Below are positions 17,643 through 25,629 of a stretch of DNA of 46,097 nt, piece after piece. The first letter of the stretch is position 1. Every line of letters begins with the position of its first letter. Origin of the DNA: Acidocella sp. (lineage in GTDB: Bacteria; Pseudomonadota; Alphaproteobacteria; Acetobacterales; Acetobacteraceae); NCBI RefSeq assembly GCF_028687955.1, contig NZ_JAQTZC010000009.1, positions 1-46,097 on the forward strand, read 5' to 3'. The position numbers and the translations under genes were made by a program. The notes under the pieces were generated by a model. The model made no database searches. It was not told the origin of the DNA and saw only the letters and a program-made list of their open reading frames with translations.

Positions 17643-17830
17643 TTTTCTCTCCTCTTGCTGAAAGGCGCTCAACGCCTTTCGGCGGACGCCCCTGCGGCGA
17701 GCAGCGGGAGAGGAGGGGGAAAATGCGGGCGGGCGCGGCCGGGCTGCGGAGCGGGCGGGGCTTGCCCTGCGCGACACGCGGCCTGCCGTGCTGTAGGCGG
17801 CGTTTTCGAGGGAGGGGATGGGCGGCGCCC
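17643..17830 (-). promoter_or_regulatory. repeated leader, copy A
   Basis: About 188 bp directly upstream of the gene at 17642, closely similar (by eye about 80-85%) to copy B at 38710-38895 upstream of a different gene. Reading toward the gene it holds a GC-rich part, the box GCTCGCCGCAGGGGCG, the hairpin GAAAGGCG-ttgag-CGCCTTTC, and the ribosome site. Further hairpins upstream: CCCCCC-taaa-GGGGGG (17847-17862) and GGGCC-gtca-GGCCC (17886-17899). No gene seen in 17643-18115. Confidence 0.7.
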
Positions 17831-18086
17831 TTCCCTCCCCGGCTATCCCCCCTAAAGGGGGGGTGGGGGGCAAGCGGAGCGCGCAGGGCCGTCAGGCCCG
17901 GAGGCGTGAGCGATGGAAGCCCGGAGGGCCAAGACCCGGAGGGGCTTGGGGCGCAGCCCGACGTAGCGCCCTGAGCGAAGTGAAGGGCACGCCCATACGC
18001 CACGGTGATAAAAGACGCGGGAAATTCAGAATTTTCCCTCACCGGAAACACGCGGTTTCCTGAAAAGAGGGCCGTCAGGGCCGGGA

Positions 18087-18127
18087 AAGGCCGCCCGAAG
18101 GCGGCCTTGCACCGCCTAATGGCGGTG
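18087..18127 (-). terminator. two stacked hairpins ending the 55-aa gene transcript
   Basis: CACCGCC-taat-GGCGGTG at 18110-18127 overlaps the stop codon of the 55-aa gene. It is followed on the - strand by AAGGCCGCC-ttcg-GGCGGCCTT at 18087-18108. The second has a UUCG tetraloop when read as - strand RNA, matching the direction of transcription. Confidence 0.65.
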
Positions 18128-18283
18128 CTTGGGCCGAACCGGCTCCGTCTTGATTTCGAGCTTCACAAAAGGCGGCAGGCTGATCGTGAGGGTGACGCTG
18201 GCAACGGCGATCCGCCGCAGGGTGCGGCTAAGGGTGCGGCGCAGGTGGGCGAGCAGCTTTACGGCGGCGTTTGAGATAGTCAT
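18116..18283 (-). CDS. small basic protein, 55 residues
   Basis: Starts at ATG 18283 behind a near-perfect ribosome site (aaaggaggacacgtc). Sequence is basic and helical at the N-terminus (LLAHLRRTLSRTLRRIAVA) and ends EPVRPKHRH. Not recognised. A degenerate copy of its middle part lies in inverted orientation at 18461-18590. Its 370-bp upstream region is non-coding. Confidence 0.65.
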   Translation of the reverse strand: MTISNAAVKLLAHLRRTLSRTLRRIAVASVTLTISLPPFVKLEIKTEPVRPKHRH

Positions 18284-18460
18284 GACGTGTCCTCCTTTGG
18301 GTGGCGGGAAATCCGCGGAGGATAAGTGCCGGCCCGGAAGAGCGGCCCTGCACCCGGAGGGTCGAAACGCAGTGGAGAACCTGGCGCAGCCAGGTTGCGG
18401 GGCCGCGACGGGCTGGCACCCTTCGCACCATGGATTTCCTGTTGCCCAAAGGAGCTGCCA

Positions 18461-18590
18461 TGACGGGGAGCCGCCGCTATGGCGGTGTCCGAGCCTGCGC
18501 CGCACCCTTAGCCGTGCCCTGCGGCCCTACGGTCGGGAACAACGGCAGATGTCGGCCTGCCGCCTTTTGTGAAGCTGGGGGGCGAGCTGG
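18461..18590 (+). pseudogene. degenerate inverted copy of the 55-aa gene
   Basis: On the + strand, CTGCGCCGCACCCTTAGCCG and TGCCGCCTTTTGTGAAGCT repeat parts of the 55-aa gene (18116-18283, - strand). It has its own ribosome site and ATG (ggagctgccatg at 18461). Frame changes separate the two matching pieces (LRRTLSRALR, then PPFVKL in another frame), so no intact product is made. Together they form a long imperfect inverted repeat centred near 18370. Confidence 0.55.
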
Positions 18591-18652
18591 ACGGTTGGCC
18601 CTGCCGCGCGCAGCGCGGTAGCGGCGGGCTATGCCCGCCGCCCCCGGCCGCC

Positions 18653-18967
18653 TCAGTCCCGGCGTTGTGGGCGGGACCAGATGAGCGCGAACCCGCCTTC
18701 ATCCTGTTCGATCAGGTTGGCGAAGAACGGGGCCGCGAAGGTCGGATCATCGAGCCGCACCGAATAGTAGGTCCGGCCGGTGTTTTCAGAGGTCTTTTCC
18801 CAGGCCGCGCCTACCTCCGTCCGGCCTGCGAACACCCGGTAGGCCGGGGCATCGGGGCTGGTCTGGTTCTGGTTGGGCAGGAAGGCCAGCGATGAATTGA
18901 GGCTGAGGGTCTGGATCTTCCCAATGAGTTTGCCGTCTTTCTCGGTGAAGGTGCCGATGGTCGCCAT
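18653..18967 (-). CDS. DUF736 family protein (copy 1)
   Basis: A 104-residue protein, start MATIGTFTEKDGKLIGKIQT. This is the canonical DUF736 N-terminus; LDDPTFAAPFFANL and the end GFALIWSRP are also typical. DUF736 proteins are small, common on alpha- and gammaproteobacterial plasmids; function is unknown but they cluster with establishment genes. A diverged second copy is at 38896-39201. The start is preceded by a long non-coding region. Confidence 0.93.
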   Translation of the reverse strand: MATIGTFTEKDGKLIGKIQTLSLNSSLAFLPNQNQTSPDAPAYRVFAGRTEVGAAWEKTSENTGRTYYSVRLDDPTFAAPFFANLIEQDEGGFALIWSRPQRRD

Positions 18968-19558
18968 GGTTTCAATCTCCGTGCTGTTCGGGCCGCCAAT
19001 CGGCCTCGATGGCACGATGCCCGCCGGGGGACGGGTCCGGGGCACCGCTTGCGGCCGCAGCGAAGCGGAGGGCCGAAGGCGGCGGTTATTTTGTCCCGCG
19101 AGGAATGGCCGCCTTGCGGCCAGGGGAAAATAATCGCCGGCGAGGTTGCCCCGGTCCCGGCTCTCGGCAATCGTGCCCGTGAGAGAGGCCAGATGGTGGC
19201 CCCGGCAATGAACGGAGTGCCCGTCCTGGCGACGGCTGACCTTGGCCGGGGTTCGGCATCGACGGCGGGGATGCCCAGCCCTTTGCGTCTGGCGCTGGCC
19301 TTCCTGCCCAACCACACGCCTGCCCTGCCCCGGCTATCGGGGGTCCAAGCGCGCGAAACGGGGCTATGCGGCTCTGGGAGAGGCCGCTACGCCCTGGCTG
19401 GGCGTTTTCCGGTACTCGGCTTGATCGGCCCTCCCCGGCCCTGTGGCGCCTTCCTGGCTGGTTTCGGCAAGGGGAGTGCCCCTGACCCGCCTGCGTGGCC
19501 GGTCAGAACGGCCAGGGGCGGCGGGCACAGCCCGCCGCTTCCGGCGCGGCAAGCGACA
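18968..19558 (-). promoter_or_regulatory. 591-bp non-coding region with a large hairpin before DUF736
   Basis: No gene seen on either strand; the long frames are GC-driven shadows. At 19081-19138 there is a two-part hairpin: outer arms GGCGgTTATTTT and AAAATAAtCGCC (the odd pair is G-T), inner arms TGGCCGC-ctt-GCGGCCA (19106-19122). The AT-rich outer arm stands out in GC-rich DNA and could hold a -10 element when folded. Confidence 0.5.
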
Positions 19559-20413
19559 TCATTTCAGGCGCGGCCCGCGCGTGGCCTGTTTCGCGGCATC
19601 CTGCTCAATCGTGGCATCGGGGGAACCGGCATCGCCGCCCTGCCCTTTCCGCGCCACGCCCGCCCAATAGCTCTCGGCCGTATCGGCCTTCGGCCGTTGT
19701 TCCTGGGCCGGGGTGAGCGTCCTGCTTTCCGTCAAGGCCGCACGGATCAAGTCCCGCAGCGGTTGGTCTCCCAGCCCCTTGCGGAAGCTCTCGACCTGTA
19801 GCGCGGCCTCGTAGGCGTCGCGCGTCCCGGCATTTTCCGGTGTTACGCCGGGATAATGGCGGCTGAGGACTTCGACATCACGCGCGGCATAGAGCGCGTT
19901 CCGATGCTCCGCCGTGACATTGGTGCCCGTCCAATCAAGCGAGAAGCCGGCCTCCGCCGCGAGCGTTCGGGTAAACTCCCGCAAAGTCCGGCTGTTCCCC
20001 TCATAAAACCCATGGGTATGGTCTAGGTCGCCATACAGCCGGGCGAGTTTGGTGGCGGCATCATCGGCCGAAAGCCCGCGCAAAGCGCCAGGCCCGCCAA
20101 AATCGTCCAAAATCGCCTTGAGTTTCGCCGTTACCCCCTCCGCGAGATAGCGCACCTCATAGACCCCTGCCCTGTCCTCCAGCGCCCGGTTTTTGGCCCA
20201 TAGGTCCGAATCGCCCCGAACGACGCCGGGCTGATGACGCGGCACATCCTGAAAAATGTAGCCATGGATGGCTTGCAGATGCGCCGCGTCAAATTTTCCG
20301 GTTAGCGGTTTTTCATAGAGTTCGCTGAGCCGGTTCGAGACAAGATCAGCCTCTTTGCGTTCTTGGGCTGGTCCCACGTCCCATGAAGATGCGTCATCTT
20401 CATCCAGGCTCAC
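19559..20413 (-). CDS. fic: Fic-domain AMP-transferase toxin with YWxxVA tail
   Basis: A 284-residue Fic protein with GTG start overlapping the antitoxin stop (GTGA). The active motif is HGFYEGNSR at residues 134-142: the catalytic His and the acidic, Gly, Asn and Arg residues are present, so it should be active. The flap region and YLAEGVTAKLK precede it. Fic enzymes usually add AMP to target proteins. The layout (small VbhA-like antitoxin, then Fic) matches Bartonella VbhA-VbhT, a plasmid toxin secreted by a T4SS. Instead of a BID domain this one ends with SYWAGVA (residues 248-254) and TRGPRLK, like the relaxase here. Confidence 0.92.
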   Translation of the reverse strand: MSLDEDDASSWDVGPAQERKEADLVSNRLSELYEKPLTGKFDAAHLQAIHGYIFQDVPRHQPGVVRGDSDLWAKNRALEDRAGVYEVRYLAEGVTAKLKAILDDFGGPGALRGLSADDAATKLARLYGDLDHTHGFYEGNSRTLREFTRTLAAEAGFSLDWTGTNVTAEHRNALYAARDVEVLSRHYPGVTPENAGTRDAYEAALQVESFRKGLGDQPLRDLIRAALTESRTLTPAQEQRPKADTAESYWAGVARKGQGGDAGSPDATIEQDAAKQATRGPRLK

Positions 20414-20616
20414 GCGCGATGGAGCCTCAGAATGGCTTGGGTCAGTTCCTCGCGCGTCAGCTCGCCGTCGATGTAACGCTGATTCAGCGCCTCAGCCTCC
20501 GGCGACACCACGAAGCCTTCAAGCCGCACGCTCCCACGGCCATAATTGATGGCCGCCCGGCGCCGGTCACGTTCCGCCTCAGAGATCAGCGGCTTGCTGG
20601 ATACGACCTGATCCAC
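20410..20616 (-). CDS. vbhA: VbhA-type Fic antitoxin
   Basis: A 68-residue protein when read from the GTG at 20616, which has a good ribosome site (gaaaggaaaggcatc); a longer frame begins at 20673. It contains the inhibitory Fic motif [S/T]xxxE[G/N] as SVRLEG at residues 29-34, preceded by RDRRRAAINYGRG. This helix blocks the ATP site of the Fic partner. The C-terminus (YIDGELTREEL) resembles an antitoxin-VbhA domain. Co-translated with fic. Confidence 0.9.
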   Translation of the reverse strand: MDQVVSSKPLISEAERDRRRAAINYGRGSVRLEGFVVSPEAEALNQRYIDGELTREELTQAILRLHRA

Positions 20617-20713
20617 GATGCCTTTCCTTTCAGTAAGTTCCTGATATATAGCCGATTTTCTCGAATATTGCAAGTTTTCCGGGCATCGCTCGCCCCGCGA
20701 CTGGCCTGGAAAA

Positions 20714-21448
20714 TCAGCCGGATAGAAGCCTCTGGGCCGTCAACAGGGCGCAAGCGAGGCTGACCACACTGCCCACCCATAACGCGCGCACCGGGTCGAA
20801 ACGCCGCCCATGGGCCATCCAGCGCCGATGCTGGGCGCTAAGGGCCGCCTGACCCCAGGCGGCCTTGCGCCGGGCCAATTCCTCGAAAGCCCGCGCAATG
20901 CGCCCCGTGGGCGGCCCTGGCGGCCCCAGGAAGGCCGGGAGGCTGGCAAGCGGCATCACCCGGTCGGCCAGTTCCGGGGGCACCTGTAGGAAGCCCGCCG
21001 AGACCACAAGCGGGGTGACAGGGACATGGCATATCCCGCCGATGACCTGGGCATGGGTCTGGTTCTGGTGGAGGGGGTTATAGGCCCGGATGGCCTCGCG
21101 GCTGCGCGGCCTACGGAGGGTCCATTCCCGGTCCCCTGCCCGGCCCTCGATCCGGCCCCGCCACGTCTTGGTTTCCAGCACAAAAAGCCGGTCCTGGCCG
21201 CACACCACATGGTCGATCTGGTGCGTCCCCCTGCCCTGCTGCACCGTCAAATCGGTCAGCATCGTATAGCCAGCCCGTTCCAAGGTCCGCGCAACGCGCT
21301 GCTCGCCGCTGTTGCCATGCCGGGTTGCCCGGTCATCCCCGGCCCGGCGCTGCCTGCCAAGCCAGAGCGCGCCAGCCCCGCATCCGAGATAAGCGGTGAA
21401 GGACGCGGCCAGGATGGCGTATTCCGACAAGGTGCTATCTGCTATCAT
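20714..21448 (-). CDS. NERD-domain membrane protein (putative nuclease)
   Basis: A 244-residue protein: N-terminal membrane helix (about residues 10-30), NERD domain at about residues 45-150 and a second membrane helix near the C-terminus (WVGSVVSLACALL). NERD signatures: SGEQRVARTLE, THQIDHVVCGQDRLFVLETKTWRGRI, with Asp and E-x-K of a nuclease-like fold. It is between the Fic pair and the partition genes. It may protect or process DNA; the target is unknown. Confidence 0.82.
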   Translation of the reverse strand: MIADSTLSEYAILAASFTAYLGCGAGALWLGRQRRAGDDRATRHGNSGEQRVARTLERAGYTMLTDLTVQQGRGTHQIDHVVCGQDRLFVLETKTWRGRIEGRAGDREWTLRRPRSREAIRAYNPLHQNQTHAQVIGGICHVPVTPLVVSAGFLQVPPELADRVMPLASLPAFLGPPGPPTGRIARAFEELARRKAAWGQAALSAQHRRWMAHGRRFDPVRALWVGSVVSLACALLTAQRLLSG

Positions 21449-21466
21449 TCTGATATTAGATAGTGG

Positions 21467-21772
21467 CTAACTCGCGCGGGACCGGCGGTAGAGGTCGATC
21501 AAATGGGCAAGGCACGCATCCGCGTCAGGAAACTCCGCCACTACCTGCTTGAAATCGTTCTGAACGCCCAAGCTAACCCGCATGTTCATCTGCGCCTTGC
21601 CCTTGCGGCGGAGCGTGCGCCCGTCGATCTTCTCGGCCTCTGCCCGGCTGGAAAAGCCGTGTTGCTTGCCCGCCGCCACTGCCGCGCGGTCCTGTTCCGG
21701 GGCCACTGGTGGCGCGGCCTTGGGCTTGAAACCTGCAAGGTCCAGCCGCGCCGTTTTCCGTTCCTCAGCCAT
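21467..21772 (-). CDS. small partition protein, partner of ParA (putative centromere binder)
   Basis: A 101-residue basic protein starting MAEERKTARLDLAGFKPK. The N-terminal half is disordered, and the C-terminal 45 residues (QMNMRVSLGVQNDFKQVVAEF) resemble a ribbon-helix-helix fold. It overlaps the parA stop by 8 bp. In ParA/ParG-type systems a small RHH protein binds the centromere and stimulates ParA. The repeats at 22487-22643 are the likely target. Confidence 0.65.
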   Translation of the reverse strand: MAEERKTARLDLAGFKPKAAPPVAPEQDRAAVAAGKQHGFSSRAEAEKIDGRTLRRKGKAQMNMRVSLGVQNDFKQVVAEFPDADACLAHLIDLYRRSRAS

Positions 21773-22469
21773 TGGCCTCTACCCTCCCCTGCCCTGCCTC
21801 ACCCTCGCTCATCAGAATGTCCCGCACTTCTGCCGCGAACGCTTCGGCGTTCTCGATGGCCGCGCGGGGATTGCGAACGTCACTCCGAGTCTGGTCGTAA
21901 AAGCTCGCCCCGACGCGGAACGGCACCTTGAACGCCTCGCGCTCCATGATGGATGTCCGCAGCAACGGGATGCCCAATTCGCGCAACTGCGCGTGAATGT
22001 CGCGCATCCCCTTGCTCTCGATGACCGGCGAGGTCCGGGTGAAAAACACCCGGAACGGGATGGTCCGCCGGAATACCTCTTCCTGGGTTTGGATCAGCTT
22101 CACCACACTCGCCGCCTCGTCGGCATCAAGCTGGGAACCTTGCATCGGGATCAAGGCGAGGTCCGCCCTGCCCAGGCCAACGGATACTTCCACGTTTTTC
22201 GTGCCCTCAAGGTCCACGATGACAAACGGATCGCGTAGCGCCGCGTCGTCAATGGCGCGCGCAGCGGCATTGCCCACGGCCCCCGTCACGGTCAGCCCTG
22301 CCGGGATGCTATCGGGAAACCGGGCAGCCCAACGCGCCAGCGGGGCGTTGGGGTCGGCGTCGATCAGCGTGGTGGCTGCACCCGCCTGGGTGAACACGAA
22401 AGCCAAGGCAAGGGCCGAGGTCGTCTTGCCGACGCCGCCCTTGCTTGACGCGAACACGATGGTTGGCAC
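21765..22469 (-). CDS. parA: ParA partition ATPase
   Basis: A 234-residue Walker-type ParA with the deviant Walker A KGGVGKTT (residues 10-17), the LIDADPN motif and VIVDLEGT. I chose GTG 22469 (MPTIVFASSKGG) because ggaaggag lies just upstream; a longer frame would start with TTG inside that ribosome site. It moves the plasmid along the nucleoid at cell division. It lacks the long N-terminus of large ParAs, as in ParF/ParA-Ib types. Confidence 0.92.
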   Translation of the reverse strand: MPTIVFASSKGGVGKTTSALALAFVFTQAGAATTLIDADPNAPLARWAARFPDSIPAGLTVTGAVGNAAARAIDDAALRDPFVIVDLEGTKNVEVSVGLGRADLALIPMQGSQLDADEAASVVKLIQTQEEVFRRTIPFRVFFTRTSPVIESKGMRDIHAQLRELGIPLLRTSIMEREAFKVPFRVGASFYDQTRSDVRNPRAAIENAEAFAAEVRDILMSEGEAGQGRVEANG

Positions 22470-22486
22470 TGGCGCCGCTCCTTCCA

Positions 22487-22643
22487 ATATCTACTATCAG
22501 GACGATAACCAATATCTACCTAATATCAGATAACTTTGCAATATCAAATATCTTTCCAATAACCACTACCAACCCGATAACCGATAACAACCCACTATCT
22601 GAAATCTGCCTAATATCTGCTATCTTTCCGCTATCAGATAGCA
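22487..22643. repeat. parS: AT-rich TATC/GATA repeat array, candidate centromere
   Basis: In about 157 bp there are ten TATC and five GATA tetramers, most as AATATC or CTATC, including the palindrome CTATCAGATAG at 22631-22641. It is far more AT-rich than its surroundings and lies just upstream of parA, where it would serve as centromere and parA operator. Related CTATC/GATAG motifs recur at 21434-21463, 26038-26057 and 35226-35254. Confidence 0.7.
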
Positions 22644-22645
22644 GA

Positions 22646-22671
22646 AAGAGCCACCCTTGCGGGTGGCTCTT
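22646..22671 (-). terminator. terminator of the ParB-like gene
   Basis: Perfect 11-bp inverted repeat AAGAGCCACCC-ttgc-GGGTGGCTCTT, 24 bp after the stop of the ParB-like gene, followed on the - strand by a short T run (TTTC). Confidence 0.75.
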
Positions 22672-22694
22672 GAGTGGCGAGGGCAGGGGCCGGG

Positions 22695-24665
22695 TTAAGC
22701 GGCTTCGGCTTCCGCTTCCGGCTCCGGGGTCGGCAGCCCCTGAGTCCGCAGCACGCCCGGCACCCAGCCTGTCCCGGCAACCGCCGTCACGGCCTCAACA
22801 GCCATGACGCCTTTCTTCAAGCCGTCCAACCGGCCCGCCGCCTTGGCACCCGCCGCGTCTTCCACCGCATCGAGGATGCTGGTCTTGCTGATGCGGGAAA
22901 AGAAGCCGTCCGCCGTGGGCTGCCAGTGCTTCGCCATGTCCAGTTGCAGGGTGGTGGCAAGCTGCCCGGCATGGGTCATGCGCTGCCGGAAAGCGAAATC
23001 ACCGTGCTTCTGGTGGGTGGCGTCGATAGACACCGCCGCGCACACCGCGATGAGGTCAAGCAAATCCTCGTCGGAAAGGGCCAAGATCGCGCCCCAAAGC
23101 TCGCCAGACTTACCCGGAAGCCGCAACCGCCAATGGCCGATACGGGATTTCAGGGCATCGTCATCCGGGCAATGCGTTTTCGAGATGGCCGGAATATAAA
23201 CCTCGTGAACGCTCACGGTCAGCGCGCCGGTTTCATGGGCCATAATCCGCGCGGCAAGGGCATGGGCCACGGCCCGCAAGGCAATATCCGGGCGTTTTGC
23301 CAGTTCCAGGCGCAGCGCAATCGTCCGGGCGGCGTGAAGATCGGTCAACACCGCATCGGACAGCCCGGCAGTGGAAACCGGGGCAGGGGAGGGGGGCAGG
23401 GCCTCGCCTTCGCCTTCGGCCTCGCCGTCCCCCTCGTCCTCACCTTCCGCCCCCTCCGGGGTCTCAACGCCTTCCTCGTCCTCCATGGCGGCATCGCCAC
23501 GCTGCCGCAGGGCATCGAGGGCGGGGATGTCCTCGCGCTTGACATAGCCAAGAACGGCGGTCGGGTTGCCGTCCTCGTCCAGCGTAATCCAGCCCCCGGC
23601 AAGGGCCTGCTCGTCCCGGTCGAACGCATGTTCCCGGCTTTCGATGGCATCAAGCTCCGCAGTCAGGGCCGCGTGTTCTTCGGCCAGCGGACCATCCTCC
23701 GGCTCATCCCCCCCTGTTTCCTCCGCGATTTCATCCAGGCGCGTGGAAATCACAGCGCGCCGGGCCTCATCTTCACCGCTAAGAGGCTGATAACGCAGGT
23801 GAATACGCGCGAAGCCGCGCGCCATCGCGTCATCATGCTCGGCCACCGGCGCAATCCATTTCCAGCCTTCCGCGAGGATGGCCGGAACCTCCGCCGCCAG
23901 CATTTCCACCGTGAGGCGGTCCAGCAACGCGCTGTCGTCCGCGTAGCCACCCCCCTCCGTGTCGAACAGGTCGCGGCTGATCGTGCCACCCGCCGCAACG
24001 TAGGCATCCTCGCCCACATAGATGAAACGGGCATCGTCCGTGCCCACTTTCTGGTGAGTCAGCATCCGAATGACGGTCTGCCGCTGCATCTGAACCCCAC
24101 GCGCCGTAAGGTCCGCGAAAACCTGCGCCTGCTCGGCATGATCGTCCGTCACCGTAAAGCCCATGACGGCTTCAAGGCTGATTTCATCCTCACGAAACGC
24201 CGCGAGGATGACCGGGGCAACCTTCCCCAGCTTCATCCGCCGCGTCACCACGGCGGGCATCACGCCAAAGCGGGCGGCCACGTCCTCGATGCTCTTACCC
24301 TGGTCGATCATGGCCGCGAACGCCGCAAACTCGTCCGCCGGGTGCATGTTCTCCCGCTGCACATTTTCCGCGAGGCTGAGGGCAACCGCTTCCTCGCGCG
24401 GTTTCACCAAAACCGGAACCTCATAGCTCTTGGGAATTTTCCTCTGCTTCACCAAGGCGGCGAGGGCCTTCCTGCGGCGCTCGCCACCCGCAACCGCGAA
24501 TTTCTCCTTGTCCGTGACATAGACAATGAGATTTTGAAGGATGCCATCGCAGAGGATGGACGCCTTCATGCCTTCATGCCCGGCATCGGTGTTCGTCCTG
24601 CGGACGTTCTCCGGGGCCTGCACAAGTTTGGAAACAGGTATCATTTCAAGTGTATCGGTCGTCAT
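22695..24665 (-). CDS. large ParB/Srx-fold protein
   Basis: A 656-residue protein. The N-terminal ParB domain (residues 5-110) has IPVSKLVQAPENVRRT, GGERRRKALAAL and the LAENVQRENMHPADE motif; a ParB HTH follows (IEDVAARFGVMPAVVTRRMKLGKV). The rest is a long C-terminal region with an acidic Glu/Gly/Asp stretch at about residues 405-425. Proteins of this size near ardC on plasmids are usually not the partition ParB; the ParA here has its own small partner. It may be a CTPase or nuclease regulator of establishment genes. Ribosome site aaggagagagaaca. Confidence 0.85.
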   Translation of the reverse strand: MTTDTLEMIPVSKLVQAPENVRRTNTDAGHEGMKASILCDGILQNLIVYVTDKEKFAVAGGERRRKALAALVKQRKIPKSYEVPVLVKPREEAVALSLAENVQRENMHPADEFAAFAAMIDQGKSIEDVAARFGVMPAVVTRRMKLGKVAPVILAAFREDEISLEAVMGFTVTDDHAEQAQVFADLTARGVQMQRQTVIRMLTHQKVGTDDARFIYVGEDAYVAAGGTISRDLFDTEGGGYADDSALLDRLTVEMLAAEVPAILAEGWKWIAPVAEHDDAMARGFARIHLRYQPLSGEDEARRAVISTRLDEIAEETGGDEPEDGPLAEEHAALTAELDAIESREHAFDRDEQALAGGWITLDEDGNPTAVLGYVKREDIPALDALRQRGDAAMEDEEGVETPEGAEGEDEGDGEAEGEGEALPPSPAPVSTAGLSDAVLTDLHAARTIALRLELAKRPDIALRAVAHALAARIMAHETGALTVSVHEVYIPAISKTHCPDDDALKSRIGHWRLRLPGKSGELWGAILALSDEDLLDLIAVCAAVSIDATHQKHGDFAFRQRMTHAGQLATTLQLDMAKHWQPTADGFFSRISKTSILDAVEDAAGAKAAGRLDGLKKGVMAVEAVTAVAGTGWVPGVLRTQGLPTPEPEAEAEAA

Positions 24666-24702
24666 TGTTCTCTCTCCTTGTTAAAGTGGGAATGGGGGCC
24701 GC

Positions 24703-25629
24703 CTAAGCGGCTTCTGCCTCTGCCGTGTCGGCCTGGGTTTCGGGGTGGAACGCGCAGAGGTATTCGAGCGCATCGCTGGCCTTGGCGGCTGCCGTGAGCA
24801 AAGCTCGGCTGTTTTGCTTCAAGACCGTTAACCAGTGTGCAATATAGGGAGCGTGATCCTCGCGGATTTCCGGCTGCAATCCGATTTCCGCCATGCTGAA
24901 AGCTGCGCCAAGTTCCGCGACCAATTCTTCCATCGCGTAGCCTTCATCGCCCCAACTCACGCGGCCAAAATCGCGCGCAAGCCGCGTCTCGTGCCTCGTC
25001 CAATGCACGGTTTCATGGGCGCGTGTGGAAAAGTAGGCTTCCGGGCTACGGAAATTGTCACGCTCTGGTAGTTCAATCCGGTCGGTGCTCGGCATGTAAA
25101 ACGCTCGCGCGCCACCATGGCGAACATCTGCCGGGATCGCGTCAAACCACGCGGACGCATCCGCATAAGCGGACCAATCGCGCGCCTCCGGGGCTTCAAC
25201 CGGCTTCGGCGCAGGCACATAGAACCGCTCTGGCAAGCCCCCGATCTGCTCGGCGTTGAAAACGGAATAGGCTTTGAGAAAAGCGAAACTCCGCTCTACG
25301 TCTTCACCTTCCGCATTAGTTTCGGTGCGGCTGACACGATTGGCATAGACGATCTGCGTGCTATGCTCGCCCTTTCGGACACATGCCCCGTATTCAAGGG
25401 CTTGTTTGAAGGTCATCCAGTAGGGGGAGCGATAGCCCGCTTCCTGCGCTTCCGCCCAAAGGATCAGCACATTGATGCCCCGATAACGCGGGCCGCTGTG
25501 CCGTCTCGGCATGACCGGACGCGAGGCTTGCCCCGCAACCGTCCAGGGCTGCGACCATGGCATGACACCACGCTCAAGCTCGGCCACAACCGCCTTGGTA
25601 ATCCGCTCGCAAATCTCATGGCTCTTCAT
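24703..25629 (-). CDS. ardC: ArdC-type antirestriction protein
   Basis: A 308-residue protein from MKSHEICERITKAV. The N-terminal ssDNA-binding ArdC domain has WSQPW, RYRGINVLIL, GYRSPYWMTFKQALEYGACVRKGE; the C-terminal zincin-like metalloprotease domain has HETVHWTRHETRL (HExxH). ArdC protects incoming DNA from restriction in the recipient. The upstream leader C would control it; a longer frame into the leader is rejected. It is followed 37 bp later by the ParB-like gene. Confidence 0.93.
   Translation of the reverse strand: MKSHEICERITKAVVAELERGVMPWSQPWTVAGQASRPVMPRRHSGPRYRGINVLILWAEAQEAGYRSPYWMTFKQALEYGACVRKGEHSTQIVYANRVSRTETNAEGEDVERSFAFLKAYSVFNAEQIGGLPERFYVPAPKPVEAPEARDWSAYADASAWFDAIPADVRHGGARAFYMPSTDRIELPERDNFRSPEAYFSTRAHETVHWTRHETRLARDFGRVSWGDEGYAMEELVAELGAAFSMAEIGLQPEIREDHAPYIAHWLTVLKQNSRALLTAAAKASDALEYLCAFHPETQADTAEAEAA

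Noticed and set aside
17436..17873. Longer 145-residue form of the small gene at 17436
   Set aside because: The extra N-terminus is the repeated leader, conserved as DNA before an unrelated gene.
22695..24665. The large ParB-like protein as the partition ParB of parA
   Set aside because: ParA is followed by its own small RHH-like partner, and the large protein sits in a separate unit behind its own terminator, with ardC upstream.
22674..24797. 707-residue + strand frame
   Set aside because: Exact antisense of the ParB-like gene; its composition is that of a shadow frame.
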